Positions 23,481 to 31,467 of a stretch of 33,855 nt of DNA are shown here, piece after piece. The notes beneath the pieces were generated by a model. The model searched no databases, was not told where the DNA came from, and worked only from the letters and a program-made list of their open reading frames with translations. The position numbers were made by a program, and so were the translations under genes. Origin of the DNA: Acidobacteriota bacterium (GTDB lineage: Bacteria; Acidobacteriota; Terriglobia; Terriglobales; Acidobacteriaceae). The stretch lies in assembly GCA_003224855.1 (NCBI GenBank), contig QHZY01000045.1:1-33855 (forward strand). Direction: 5' to 3'. Position 1 is the first letter of the stretch; every line of letters begins with the position of its first letter.

Positions 23481-26156
23481 CTACTGCACGTTCCACCCGC
23501 TCGCCTCAATCGCCGGCCTCGCCGTTCCTAATTCCGCCGCACCATAGATCGCTGTCAATTCCCTGGTCTCGCCCGGCAACAGCGACACGTAGTTGTCCTG
23601 CCACAGCACCGGCAAAATTTCTTCGCCTCCCTTGCCCCTGGTCGCTTTCAGGCGCACAAACAGCGCCACGGTTTTCGAAGGGTTGGTAAGCGTAACGTGG
23701 GTGATTTCCTCATCTCCCTTACGCTCAGAATGGTGCATCACGCCCAGCTTCACTTTGGGAAGCTGGCCCAGCGCGGTGTAGTCCGCATACGATGAAGTGG
23801 GTGTCGTGTACCAGTTCGACTTTTCCCAGTCCAGCGTCTCCGGCTTGGAAGATAGGAAGTAGAAATTTGATCCCACCAGCTTGCCTGTGCCATCTTCAAG
23901 CCGGAGTACCAGAAAGTAAGTTGAACTAAGCCCGTCGATCTCGGGCAGCGTCAGCACTTTCTGCGTACTGTCGGCGCCGGCATCGAGCTTCGCCTGCTGT
24001 GAATACTTCTCCGTCATATCGAGGTTCAGAACCTTTGCCGTCAGCTTCAATCCCTCGGCATCTTCGTATTGGCTGCTCACCACCCAGATCGAGTGATCGT
24101 CGTATCCATAAATGGGATGCAGCGCTTCCATGGCCTTTTTCGCACCGAAGTATCCGCCTCCTGGCCGCAGGTAGAAGTCATACAAATGCCAGATCATCGA
24201 AGGCCAGGCATTGTTCAGCATCCACTGGATCACACCAGTCGATTGATACTTGTTCCGGCTATATGCCTCGTACATTGCCCGCACACCTTCATAGGTCTGC
24301 AGTTGCGATTTCATGGCATAATCTTCGGCGCTTGTGGCCTGCCCGAAGCGCGCATTCAGCGCCTCGCTGAACACATGCAGGTCTTTGAAAGCCCCTCCGC
24401 CGGCATGATAGTTCCAGAACTCATCCATAGGCCAGAGGTGATCTTTCGGCAGCATCTCGCGAATGCTCTCGATTGGCGGCACTGCCGGCCCCATGCTGGT
24501 CTCGGTATTGAATCCATACGCGCCACCGCAGCCGCCCTGATTACACTGGTGCGCAGAATCCAGCGCGGTCTGGTCCTTTAACCAATAGCTGGGAGCCACA
24601 TACTCATATGGTCCCGTCATTTTTACGCCACTCTGCCCGGAGAATCCTGCCGGCTTTGCAGTCGCGGACGACACCACAGGGTTAGGCCACAGCAGGTCCT
24701 GCTCAACCTTCAGGTAAGTCTGTTCCACATCCGGAGGCGGCGGATTATCACTTCCGTTGAGCCACATCACCAGGCTGGGGTGGCTGCGCAGGCGATAGAT
24801 CTGGTCGCGCAATGATTGCTCGGCAATTTTGTAATCGGCGGTGCTCCATTTCGCCCAGTGCTCCCAATGATCACAGCAACACCAGCCTGCCATCATAAGA
24901 ATGCCGTGCTCATCCGCATAGTCGAACAGTTCCGGGGTCTCCAGCTTCCCTTCGAGGCGCACGGTGTTAAGCCCCATGTCCTGCACGTATCGCAGCTCGT
25001 CACGCATCCGCTGCGGATCTTCGCGCAGCATCATGTCGGGCGACCAGCCGCCACCGCGAATCATGATATTTTTTCCGTTGATCGAGAATAACCTTCGGTT
25101 TGCCGCCTGCAGTTCCGACTTGATCTGGCGGATGCCGAACTTTGTTTCTGCCCGGTCGGACACCTTACCCTCGACCGCAAATTCCATACGCAGGCTGTAC
25201 AATTCCGGCTTGCCCATCTGCCTGGGCCACCACAATCGCGGTTTATCAAAGTTCAGCTGCGAAAACTGCTCTGGCGTGAATGTAACGTCTTTGCTCTCAT
25301 TCGCCCCCAATTCAACATCCTGCGAGAATTCAACATTTTCGATCTGTCCCTTTACTGTTCCCTGCACCGGCTGCCCGGTTCCGTTTTTCACCTGCGCGGT
25401 CACCGTCAGTTGCGCTTTATCGTTCGCCGGCGAATCCACCTTCGAAACCACCGTCGGATACCGCAGTGCGACCGGTCCACTGGTGGTTATATCCACGCCG
25501 CGAAATAGTCCCATGTTCTTGTCGGGAGGCGTCGGATTCCAATCGACAAAGGTGATTGCCAGGTCGGTGTCGGTGGGTGAAAACACCTGCACTGCCAGTA
25601 CATTTGCCGCGCCAACCTTGGCCGCATCCGTGATGTTGAATTCGTAAGTCCGCCATGCGCCGGCGACGTCATTGGAATTTGCAATCTGTTTTCCGTTCAG
25701 CCAGATATTCGCCCGATAGTTGATTCCGTGAAAGTTCAGCCACAACGTCTTGCCGCGGTAAGCAGCGGGAATGACGAACTGCTTGCGGTACCACCACGGC
25801 ACCAGGTAAGGACTGTCCTGCTGCATGGGAATGTTTGAAAAATTTGAGCCGATCGGATAGGTAACTCCCGGCACAGAACGCAGATTCATCCCGAAATAAG
25901 GGTCCGGAAACACCTTGTGCTTAACCTGGGCCGCAAAAACCGTGGTCGGAACGCTTACCGTATACCAGCCCTTCGGCTGAAAACCCGGTGTAGCAAGCGC
26001 CTCACCCTTTGTTTCCACCTTGCAGGAAGATTGCAGCGCCCACCCGTCGCGCAGCGCCAGCCGGTTGTCGAGGATTGCATGGTTGGACCGGCTGCTTTGT
26101 GCAGTCAGCGACAGTGAAGCCAGAAATAAAACAAAAACAGCTCTGCATTGCCTCAT
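23481..26156 (-). CDS. Secreted GH2 exo-beta-D-glucosaminidase-like glycosidase
   Basis: 891 aa from ATG 26156, chosen for AAGGA just upstream and the signal peptide that follows (MRQCRAVFVLFLASLSLTA, cleavage before QSS). The frame is open further upstream to 26348 but that part is not family-like. Glycoside hydrolase family 2 layout: sugar-binding domain (about 30-225, WWYRKQF, WLNGKQIANSND), immunoglobulin-like domain (230-345), TIM barrel (350-700), C-terminal beta domains. The acid/base is Asp470 in WLNGSDNPPPPD, as in exo-glucosaminidase CsxA, instead of the Asn-Glu of beta-galactosidases and mannosidases. The nucleophile is Glu552 in GFNTETSMGP. Chitosan-oligomer or GlcN-containing glycans are therefore the likely substrate; a beta-mannosidase-like specificity is the alternative. 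Convergent with the broken permease. Confidence 0.88.
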   Translation of the reverse strand: MRQCRAVFVLFLASLSLTAQSSRSNHAILDNRLALRDGWALQSSCKVETKGEALATPGFQPKGWYTVSVPTTVFAAQVKHKVFPDPYFGMNLRSVPGVTYPIGSNFSNIPMQQDSPYLVPWWYRKQFVIPAAYRGKTLWLNFHGINYRANIWLNGKQIANSNDVAGAWRTYEFNITDAAKVGAANVLAVQVFSPTDTDLAITFVDWNPTPPDKNMGLFRGVDITTSGPVALRYPTVVSKVDSPANDKAQLTVTAQVKNGTGQPVQGTVKGQIENVEFSQDVELGANESKDVTFTPEQFSQLNFDKPRLWWPRQMGKPELYSLRMEFAVEGKVSDRAETKFGIRQIKSELQAANRRLFSINGKNIMIRGGGWSPDMMLREDPQRMRDELRYVQDMGLNTVRLEGKLETPELFDYADEHGILMMAGWCCCDHWEHWAKWSTADYKIAEQSLRDQIYRLRSHPSLVMWLNGSDNPPPPDVEQTYLKVEQDLLWPNPVVSSATAKPAGFSGQSGVKMTGPYEYVAPSYWLKDQTALDSAHQCNQGGCGGAYGFNTETSMGPAVPPIESIREMLPKDHLWPMDEFWNYHAGGGAFKDLHVFSEALNARFGQATSAEDYAMKSQLQTYEGVRAMYEAYSRNKYQSTGVIQWMLNNAWPSMIWHLYDFYLRPGGGYFGAKKAMEALHPIYGYDDHSIWVVSSQYEDAEGLKLTAKVLNLDMTEKYSQQAKLDAGADSTQKVLTLPEIDGLSSTYFLVLRLEDGTGKLVGSNFYFLSSKPETLDWEKSNWYTTPTSSYADYTALGQLPKVKLGVMHHSERKGDEEITHVTLTNPSKTVALFVRLKATRGKGGEEILPVLWQDNYVSLLPGETRELTAIYGAAELGTARPAIEASGWNVQ

Positions 26157-26208
26157 GAGCAGTCCTTGTGGTTCAACATCGAAATTTGCTGCGGGGCGGA
26201 GCAGATTC

Positions 26209-26237
26209 TTGATAACACGTTTATTAATACGTTTCAA
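26209..26237 (-). promoter_or_regulatory. Putative promoter of the GH2 gene
   Basis: On the minus strand TTGAAA (26237-26232) and TATCAA (26214-26209) are 17 bp apart, matching the consensus at 5/6 and 4/6 positions. The pair is about 55 bp upstream of the ATG at 26156. The spacer is AT-rich (ATTAATA) in an otherwise GC-rich surrounding. Confidence 0.4.
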
Positions 26238-26376
26238 TACTCGTAATCGGTGGGGCCAGGCCAAGCCCAGCGCTGATGCGGCATGCGCCAAGATGTGCCA
26301 AGCGGATTCATACAGTAAGTACCTGATTGTGAGAGGCTGACCCACCACCTAAATTTTCAACACGGAGGAGCGCCAA

Positions 26377-26511
26377 ATGCCCAGCGGGAAGCCAGATTTG
26401 GAGAGCAAGAGCGGCAAAATTGACCTGATCTGGGTCGGCTCGCTGATTCTGGTGCTTATTTCGATCATCGGCCTGGCCAACATCTTCTTGAGAACCTTCA
26501 CGCTCCGCTAG
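26377..26511 (+). CDS. 44-aa single-pass membrane protein
   Basis: ATG 26377 is preceded by a strong ribosome binding site (GGAGGAG about 8 nt upstream) and runs to TAG 26509-26511. The 44-residue product has a charged N-terminus (MPSGKPDLESKSGKIDL), one hydrophobic helix (about 16-38, IWVGSLILVLISIIGLANIF) and a short basic tail (RTFTLR). The layout suggests a small inner-membrane protein with the N-terminus probably outside and the basic end inside, although the N-terminal lysines leave orientation open. I do not recognise a family. It lies between the divergent GH2 gene and the SDR gene, 82 bp before the latter. Confidence 0.7.
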   Translation: MPSGKPDLESKSGKIDLIWVGSLILVLISIIGLANIFLRTFTLR

Positions 26512-26593
26512 TGTGTTCCAACAACGGTCACACTTCGCATCTTTTTCTCGCCTGTTGAATCTGAATTGAGATCACAACCTGAATGGAGCCCTC

Positions 26594-27283
26594 ATGAAAG
26601 GCAAGGTCGTGCTGGTAACCGGCGCGAATGGCGGATTAGGTGTGCATGTTACAACCGCCTTTCTGAATGCCGGTGCGACCGTGGTCGGGACCTCGCGCGC
26701 AATCCAGCAAACTGATTCGGGTCAGCCTAACTTCACCGGTATTCCCGCCGATATCTCAAGTCTTACGAGTGCGCGCAACCTGGTGGCTCAGGTGGTACAC
26801 AGTTTCGGCCGGCTTGATGTTCTGGCACACACTGTTGGCGGATTTGCCGGCGGACAAGCTCTCGCCGACACGGACGATGCCACCTGGAATCGCATGCTCG
26901 ATATGAATTTGCATTCCACATTCCATATTCTGCGCGCCACGCTCCCCATGCTGAAGAAAGCCCGCAGTGCCCGGATCATTGCCATTGGAAGCCGTGCGGC
27001 GGTCGATCCCGGTCCTAACGTTGCTGCCTATAGCGCTTCGAAGGCGGCCATGGTCTCGCTCATCCGCACCGTCGCGCTTGAGAACAAAGACGCCGGCCTC
27101 ACCGCAAACGTGATCCTCCCGGGAACCATCGACACGCCTGCCAATCGAGCGGCAATGCCCAAGGCCGATTACACTCAATGGGTGCAGCCGTCGAACATTG
27201 CGTCCCTGATGGTCTGGCTTGCCTCAGATCCAGCGCAAGATGTTAATGGGGCGGTGATACCGGTGTATGGAGCGGGTCTTTAA
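26594..27283 (+). CDS. Short-chain dehydrogenase/reductase (SDR)
   Basis: 229 aa, ATG 26594 with TGGAG 5 nt upstream. Classical SDR: cofactor-binding TGANGGLG (9-16), active-site Ser133 in IIAIGSR, and Tyr146-SAS-Lys150. The NNAG motif is replaced by HTVGG (79-83), a common variant. There is no Asp at the end of strand 2 (VVGTSRAIQQ, with Arg35), which leans towards NADP(H). The C-terminal ILPGTIDTPANR region is typical. The substrate cannot be predicted. Its stop is 9 bp from the stop of the convergent dnaJ gene, and no terminator is visible between them. Confidence 0.92.
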   Translation: MKGKVVLVTGANGGLGVHVTTAFLNAGATVVGTSRAIQQTDSGQPNFTGIPADISSLTSARNLVAQVVHSFGRLDVLAHTVGGFAGGQALADTDDATWNRMLDMNLHSTFHILRATLPMLKKARSARIIAIGSRAAVDPGPNVAAYSASKAAMVSLIRTVALENKDAGLTANVILPGTIDTPANRAAMPKADYTQWVQPSNIASLMVWLASDPAQDVNGAVIPVYGAGL

Positions 27284-27292
27284 TAAAGTTGG

Positions 27293-28525
27293 TCAAACGT
27301 TCTTCCATAAATCGGAGCGCGGATCTTCTGGATTCAGCTTTGCCAATTCTCTCAACAGTTCTTTGGTTTTCTCGTCGCGGGGCATCGGAACTGTAACTTT
27401 GATCTCGACGATCTCATCCCCGCGGTGACCTTCTCTGGTAGCTGACGGTACCCCCTTTTCCCGCAGGCGCAACTTCTGCCCGGACTGGGTGCCAGGCGGA
27501 ATCTTGAGCTGCGCGCGACCGTCAATGGTTGGAACTTCAACCTTAGCCCCCAGAGCAGCTTCTGTTGCCGTCACCGGAACGGTGATGTAGATGTCATCGC
27601 CCTCGCGGCGGAACACCGCATGCGGCTCGGTGCGAATGATCACATACAGATCGCCGGCTGAACCTCCATGCGGGCCCGCGTTTCCCTTGCCCGGTATGCG
27701 GATGCGCTGCCCGTCTCGCGTGCCCGCCTTGATGCGGACCTCCAGCGGTTCAGTGCGATCGACTGTGCCTTCTCCGTGACAGACCGGGCAAGTGGAAAGG
27801 TTCTTGCCGGTTCCGTGACAGCGTGGACACGGCACGTTGAACTTCATGCGCCCGCCGGTTTGCTCGATCGTACCCTTGCCCTTGCATTGCGGGCACACGC
27901 CCGGAGCTTCAATGTAGCCGTTCCCACGACAATTTGCACAGGTATCGCGCCGTGTAATGTTCAAGCGCATTACTCCGCCCCGGATTGCTGTCCAGAACGG
28001 TACGTTTACCTGATACTCGAGATCCGTTCCCGGCTCGGGCCCCTGCGCCGTTGCTCCGCCGCGTCCGCCAAAGATGCCGGAGAAAATATCGCGAAAGCCT
28101 CCGCCGCTGCCGCTCTGCCGCCGCCCGCTGCCTGTGGCCCCGCCACCCTCGAAGAGGTCGGAAAAATCGAATCCGCCGAAGTCGAAATTCGCGCCTTGCG
28201 CAGTTCCTCCGCCAGTGTGAGGCACGCCGCCGAAACCTCCAGCGCCGGTCGGCCCGCCGCGCGCATAGGCTTCTGCCGCAGCCGGATCGATATTGTCGGA
28301 ATAAAAGCCGAGCTGGTCGTAAATCTTGCGCTTTTTAGGATCGCTCAGGACGTCATTGGCTTCGGAGATGGCTTTGAACTTTTCTTCCGCGGTCTTGTCT
28401 CCGGGGTTGACGTCGGGATGGTACTTGCGGGCAAGCTTACGAAACGCCTTGCGGATGTCCTCGGCCGAGGCGGATTTTTTAACGCCCAGCGCTTCGTAAT
28501 AATCTTTTTTATGATTGGTCGCCAT
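27293..28525 (-). CDS. dnaJ: Chaperone DnaJ (type I Hsp40)
   Basis: 410 aa. Co-chaperone that delivers unfolded clients to DnaK and stimulates its ATPase. J domain (8-72) with HPD at 36-38; a long Gly/Phe-rich linker (about 85-165, including [14 protein letters not shown]); the zinc domain (196-254) with all four CxxCxGxG repeats ([32 protein letters not shown]); then the substrate-binding C-terminal domains. All motifs are intact. Last gene of the apparent dnaK-unknown-unknown-dnaJ cluster; 120 bp separate it from the preceding small gene. RBS weak (AGGA about 17 nt before the ATG at 28525). Confidence 0.96.
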   Translation of the reverse strand: MATNHKKDYYEALGVKKSASAEDIRKAFRKLARKYHPDVNPGDKTAEEKFKAISEANDVLSDPKKRKIYDQLGFYSDNIDPAAAEAYARGGPTGAGGFGGVPHTGGGTAQGANFDFGGFDFSDLFEGGGATGSGRRQSGSGGGFRDIFSGIFGGRGGATAQGPEPGTDLEYQVNVPFWTAIRGGVMRLNITRRDTCANCRGNGYIEAPGVCPQCKGKGTIEQTGGRMKFNVPCPRCHGTGKNLSTCPVCHGEGTVDRTEPLEVRIKAGTRDGQRIRIPGKGNAGPHGGSAGDLYVIIRTEPHAVFRREGDDIYITVPVTATEAALGAKVEVPTIDGRAQLKIPPGTQSGQKLRLREKGVPSATREGHRGDEIVEIKVTVPMPRDEKTKELLRELAKLNPEDPRSDLWKNV

Positions 28526-28648
28526 TAAATGCTACTGAATCCTTTTTGTCCCTGAGCGAAGTTGCCGTTCGCGATGCAGACGGCAACACAGTACAAGAAC
28601 CGCTTGTAATCTCAAACCACCAGCGGCGAGTGGAAGTTCCTGCTCATA

Positions 28649-28822
28649 TCAGGATGACGGGTGTGTTTCAGCTTCCAAAATTCCTGGTGTTTCATACTTC
28701 ACCGCATCCACATACACCGGAATTCGGCGCACTCCGTCGTGCGTAGGCGCAAACACGTACCAGCGTTTTTCCTGTTCCACGAATGCTAAGAAATAATCCT
28801 GTTCTTTGATTTGAAACTGCAA
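28649..28822 (-). CDS. Conserved-looking small protein of unknown function
   Basis: 57 aa if it starts at TTG 28822, which has AAGGGG 8 nt upstream. An ATG at 28864 would add 14 residues, but those codons lie in a REP-like hairpin and have no RBS. The protein reads MQFQIKEQDYFLAFVEQEKRW then VFAPTHDGVRRIPVYVDAVKY: alternating hydrophobic and charged residues, a small beta-sheet protein without signal peptide or membrane span. Family not recognised. It sits between dnaK and dnaJ in the same direction, so it is probably transcribed with them. Confidence 0.6.
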   Translation of the reverse strand: MQFQIKEQDYFLAFVEQEKRWYVFAPTHDGVRRIPVYVDAVKYETPGILEAETHPSS

Positions 28823-28840
28823 TTCATTTACCCCTTTTTC

Positions 28841-28896
28841 CTCAGGGCCTGAAGGCCCATCCATTTATTGGTCACGGCACGGCTGAAGCCGTGCCC
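28841..28896. repeat. REP-like element, two hairpins with TGAA loops
   Basis: Two perfect palindromic hairpins lie 17 bp apart: GGGCC-TGAA-GGCCC (28845-28858) and GGCACGGC-TGAA-GCCGTGCC (28876-28895). Both have the same TGAA loop on the plus strand. This is the layout of REP/BIME-type extragenic repeats, and similar GGCACGGCTGAAGCCGTGCC units are, to my recollection, frequent in Acidobacteria genomes. It falls between two small genes in the dnaK-dnaJ cluster. Confidence 0.6.
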
Positions 28897-28938
28897 TGAT
28901 ACAGACATTTCGGCTCGCGATTTCTTTCCCGTCTATTT

Positions 28939-29304
28939 TTATCTCGCCTTGAGGCGCTGCACTCCGGCACGATTGAGAAATTCCGGTTCGATCCAGATCG
29001 TGTTCAAACCAAATTTCTTCCTCACAACCGGGCTCTTGCTTACTTCAAGTTCGACATATTCATAACGATCAAAACCGTACACTGTGAAAACGCGTCCCAA
29101 ACAGAAGCGAAACAGCTCCGCGGTCCTCATCTCCCGTCGTTCCGAATCCTTGAAGTCATACTCCGGATCCTTCAAATCCTCGGGGATCTCGATAATCCGA
29201 ACTCGATCCCCAACTTCGAGCTTTTCGCCTATGGCGCGAGGGGCTGCTCTTGCGAGCAGCCCCCCTTTTGCTCGTTTTGCGGCTTTCTTATTTCTTGTCT
29301 TCAA
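28939..29304 (-). CDS. Unknown protein, SH3-like KOW/translation-type beta fold guessed
   Basis: 121 aa as the open frame from TTG 29304, which would overlap the dnaK stop by 17 nt. The believable part starts about residue 29 ([18 protein letters not shown]) and continues [33 protein letters not shown] to [16 protein letters not shown]... GRVFTVYGF resembles small SH3-like beta barrels, but I recognise no family. The first 28 residues are basic and are encoded partly by a GC-rich hairpin (29240-29263), and no other ATG/GTG/TTG lies between, so the start is unsure. Same direction as dnaK and directly downstream; translational coupling is possible. Confidence 0.6.
   Translation of the reverse strand: MKTRNKKAAKRAKGGLLARAAPRAIGEKLEVGDRVRIIEIPEDLKDPEYDFKDSERREMRTAELFRFCLGRVFTVYGFDRYEYVELEVSKSPVVRKKFGLNTIWIEPEFLNRAGVQRLKAR
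29240..29263 (-). promoter_or_regulatory. Strong hairpin with GNRA (GCAA) loop just after dnaK
   Basis: A perfect 10-bp stem, GGGGCTGCTC/GAGCAGCCCC, whose loop on the minus-strand transcript is GCAA, a GNRA tetraloop. It starts 25 nt past the dnaK stop codon. No T-run follows on the minus strand, so it looks like an mRNA stabiliser or processing/attenuation structure rather than an intrinsic terminator. On the plus strand it is followed by CCTTTTG but no gene reads into it. Confidence 0.5.
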
Positions 29305-31207
29305 CGTCCACGTACTCGGCGTCGATCACGCCTTCATCTTTTTTCTGGCCCCCGCCGTTTGCCCCCGGCTCCGGACCTGCCGTCGGCCCAGCGCCCGGTG
29401 CAGGCTGCGCTGCCTTGTACATCTGCTCGGCCAGCTTGTGCGAAGCCTGCGTCAGAGTTTCGCGCGCGCGGTCCATCTGCGCCTTGTCGTTCGACTCCAG
29501 CGCCTTCTTGGCGTCCGCCAAAGCGTTTTCAACATCGCCGCGTTCGGCACCAGAGATCTTGTCACCCGACTCGCGCATCATCTTCTCGATCTGATAAACC
29601 ATGGTGTCCAGCTGGTTCTTCGAATCGATCGACTCGCGCTGCGCCTTATCTTCAGCCGCATGCGACTCCGCGTCCTTCGCCATGCTTTCGACTTCTTCCT
29701 TCGACAGACCCGAAGACGAGGTGATCGTGATCTTCTGGTCTTTGCCCGTGGCATTGTCCTTCGCGGTCACATTCAGAATGCCATTGGCATCGATGTCGAA
29801 CGTTACTTCGATTTGCGGCAAGCCACGCGGCGCCGGCGGAATGCCGGTCAGGTGGAACTTGCCAAGGGTCCGGTTCTGCGCAGCCATGGGACGTTCGCCC
29901 TGCAGCACGTGAACCTCAACCGAGGTCTGATTGTCAGCCGCAGTCGAAAACGTCTCCGACTTGCGGGTCGGAATCGTGGTGTTGCGCGGAATCATCGGTG
30001 TCGCTACGCCGCCCAGCGTTTCAATCGCCAGGGTCAGCGGAGTCACGTCGAGCAAAAGCAGGTCCTTGACTTCGCCTTTGAGCACGCCACCCTGAATGGC
30101 CGCCCCCACTGCGACGACTTCGTCCGGGTTCACGCCCTTGTGGCCTTCTTTTCCAAACAGCTCTTTCACCAGCTGCTGGATGCGCGGCATACGCGTCTGT
30201 CCGCCGACCAAAACCACTTCATTGATCTTGCTGGCATCCACGCCGGCGTCTTTCATGCACTGTTTGCATGGCCCAACCGACTTCTGAATGATGTCTTCCA
30301 CCATGCCTTCGAGCTTGGCCCGAGTCAGTTTCTTGACCAGGTGCTTCGGCCCGCCGGCATCAGCCGTGATGAAGGGCAGATTGATCTCTGTCTCCATCGT
30401 CGTCGAGAGCTCAATTTTGGCCCGCTCGGCTGCGTCACGCAGACGCTGCAGCGCCATCTCGTTGCCCTTGCCACGCAAGTCGAGGCCTTCATCTTTCTTG
30501 AACTCATCAATCAGCCAATCCACCAGCTTCTGGTCGATGTTGTCGCCGCCCAGGTGGGTGTCGCCATTGGTGGCTTTGACTTCAATCACGCCTTCGCCGA
30601 CTTCAAGAATCGAAATGTCGAACGTCCCACCGCCGAAGTCGTAAACCGCGATGGTCTCGTCTTTCTTCTTATCCAGACCGTAGGCCAGCGCAGCTGCCGT
30701 CGGCTCGTTGATGATTCGCTTTACATCAAGCCCGGCGATCTGCCCGGCATCTTTGGTCGCCTGCCGTTGGGCGTCATTGAAGTACGCCGGCACGGTGATA
30801 ACCGCTTCCGTGACCTTCTCGCCGAGGTAATCTTCTGCCGCCTTTTTCAACTTTTGAAGAATCATGGCGGAGATCTGCGGAGGCGTATATTCCTTGCCTT
30901 GCGCCAGCACCGCCACGTGGTCGCCGGATTTGATCACCTTGTAAGGAACCATTTTGATTTCTTCGCCAACTTCGTCATAGCGCCGTCCCATGAAGCGCTT
31001 GATCGAATAAACCGTATTCTCCGGGTTGGTTATCGCCTGGCGTTTGGCTACCTGCCCGACCAGCCGTTCGCCGGTTTTAGTAAAACCCACTACGGAGGGA
31101 GTGGTCCGTCCCCCTTCTTCGTTAGGAACGACCTTGGGCTCTCCACCTTCCATCACCGCCACGCAGGAATTGGTGGTGCCGAGATCGATTCCAATAATTT
31201 TAGCCAT
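29288..31207 (-). CDS. dnaK: Chaperone DnaK (Hsp70)
   Basis: 639 aa, ATG 31207 with AAAGGAG 7 nt upstream. ATP-driven chaperone that binds exposed hydrophobic peptides and cycles with DnaJ and GrpE. The ATPase domain (1-385) has [36 protein letters not shown] and [10 protein letters not shown]; the linker [12 protein letters not shown] is intact; then the beta substrate-binding domain and helical lid. The tail is Gly/Pro/Ala-rich and ends EYVDVEDKK, close to the usual EEVxD-like bacterial end. First gene of the cluster that ends with dnaJ; no grpE is present in the window. A good promoter with a HAIR-like repeat lies upstream, so heat-shock control by an HspR-type repressor is likely. Confidence 0.98.
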   Translation of the reverse strand: MAKIIGIDLGTTNSCVAVMEGGEPKVVPNEEGGRTTPSVVGFTKTGERLVGQVAKRQAITNPENTVYSIKRFMGRRYDEVGEEIKMVPYKVIKSGDHVAVLAQGKEYTPPQISAMILQKLKKAAEDYLGEKVTEAVITVPAYFNDAQRQATKDAGQIAGLDVKRIINEPTAAALAYGLDKKKDETIAVYDFGGGTFDISILEVGEGVIEVKATNGDTHLGGDNIDQKLVDWLIDEFKKDEGLDLRGKGNEMALQRLRDAAERAKIELSTTMETEINLPFITADAGGPKHLVKKLTRAKLEGMVEDIIQKSVGPCKQCMKDAGVDASKINEVVLVGGQTRMPRIQQLVKELFGKEGHKGVNPDEVVAVGAAIQGGVLKGEVKDLLLLDVTPLTLAIETLGGVATPMIPRNTTIPTRKSETFSTAADNQTSVEVHVLQGERPMAAQNRTLGKFHLTGIPPAPRGLPQIEVTFDIDANGILNVTAKDNATGKDQKITITSSSGLSKEEVESMAKDAESHAAEDKAQRESIDSKNQLDTMVYQIEKMMRESGDKISGAERGDVENALADAKKALESNDKAQMDRARETLTQASHKLAEQMYKAAQPAPGAGPTAGPEPGANGGGQKKDEGVIDAEYVDVEDKK

Positions 31208-31270
31208 AATTGGCTCCTTTCACTTCTATAAGTGCTTTGTAATCAACGAATCGCTGTTGCGCTCAGAAAT

Positions 31271-31299
31271 ATTATGAGAGTTGAGTCAAACACTGTCAA
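31271..31299 (-). promoter_or_regulatory. dnaK promoter, sigma70 type
   Basis: On the minus strand a perfect TTGACA (31299-31294) is followed after 17 bp by CATAAT (31276-31271, 5/6 matches). It lies 64 bp upstream of the dnaK ATG. It is the best promoter in the window and is overlapped by the inverted repeat at 31280-31300. Confidence 0.7.
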
Positions 31300-31300
31300 G
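31280..31300. promoter_or_regulatory. HAIR-like inverted repeat (candidate HspR operator) at dnaK
   Basis: GTTGAGT-N7-TGTCAAG on the plus strand agrees with the HspR-binding HAIR consensus CTTGAGT-N7-ACTCAAG at 11 of 14 positions, with the exact 7-bp spacer. It covers the -35 and most of the spacer of the dnaK promoter, the right place for repression. The classic CIRCE element (HrcA site) is absent. No hspR gene is in the window. Confidence 0.5.
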
Positions 31301-31429
31301 TTTTAGATGCGGATAAGATGGGGTCGGATGCGGGGTTTTGAACGGTTTCGAAGGATCGACGTTAACCGGTCAAAGTCGCGCCTGATCCTGTCGACAAATC
31401 TTCAAGAAGAATGACCGAAGAGAATAGGA

Positions 31430-31453
31430 ATGGGCCGGATTGCTCCGGCCCAT
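31430..31453 (-). terminator. Hairpin terminator after the Rne/Rng gene
   Basis: ATGGGCCGG (31430-31438) and CCGGCCCAT (31445-31453) form a perfect 9-bp stem with a 6-nt loop, starting 15 bp past the stop codon of the leftward ribonuclease gene. The minus strand continues TCCTATTCTCTTC, only moderately T-rich, so termination may be partial. The region from here to the dnaK promoter (31301-31429) shows nothing else I recognise. Confidence 0.6.
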
Positions 31454-31467
31454 GATGGAATTCAGGG

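Noticed and set aside
26157-26348. N-terminal extension of the GH2 protein from 26348
   Set aside because: The signal peptide starts at the ATG at 26156 with its own RBS, and the upstream part contains the putative promoter.
29084-31231. 715-aa open frame on the plus strand, antisense to dnaK
   Set aside because: dnaK is complete, with promoter and RBS, on the other strand. The antisense product is an Arg/Leu/His-rich codon-bias shadow, well known for GC-rich dnaK genes.
31208-31467. CIRCE element search upstream of dnaK
   Set aside because: Neither TTAGCACTC nor GAGTGCTAA is present; only the HAIR-like repeat is seen.
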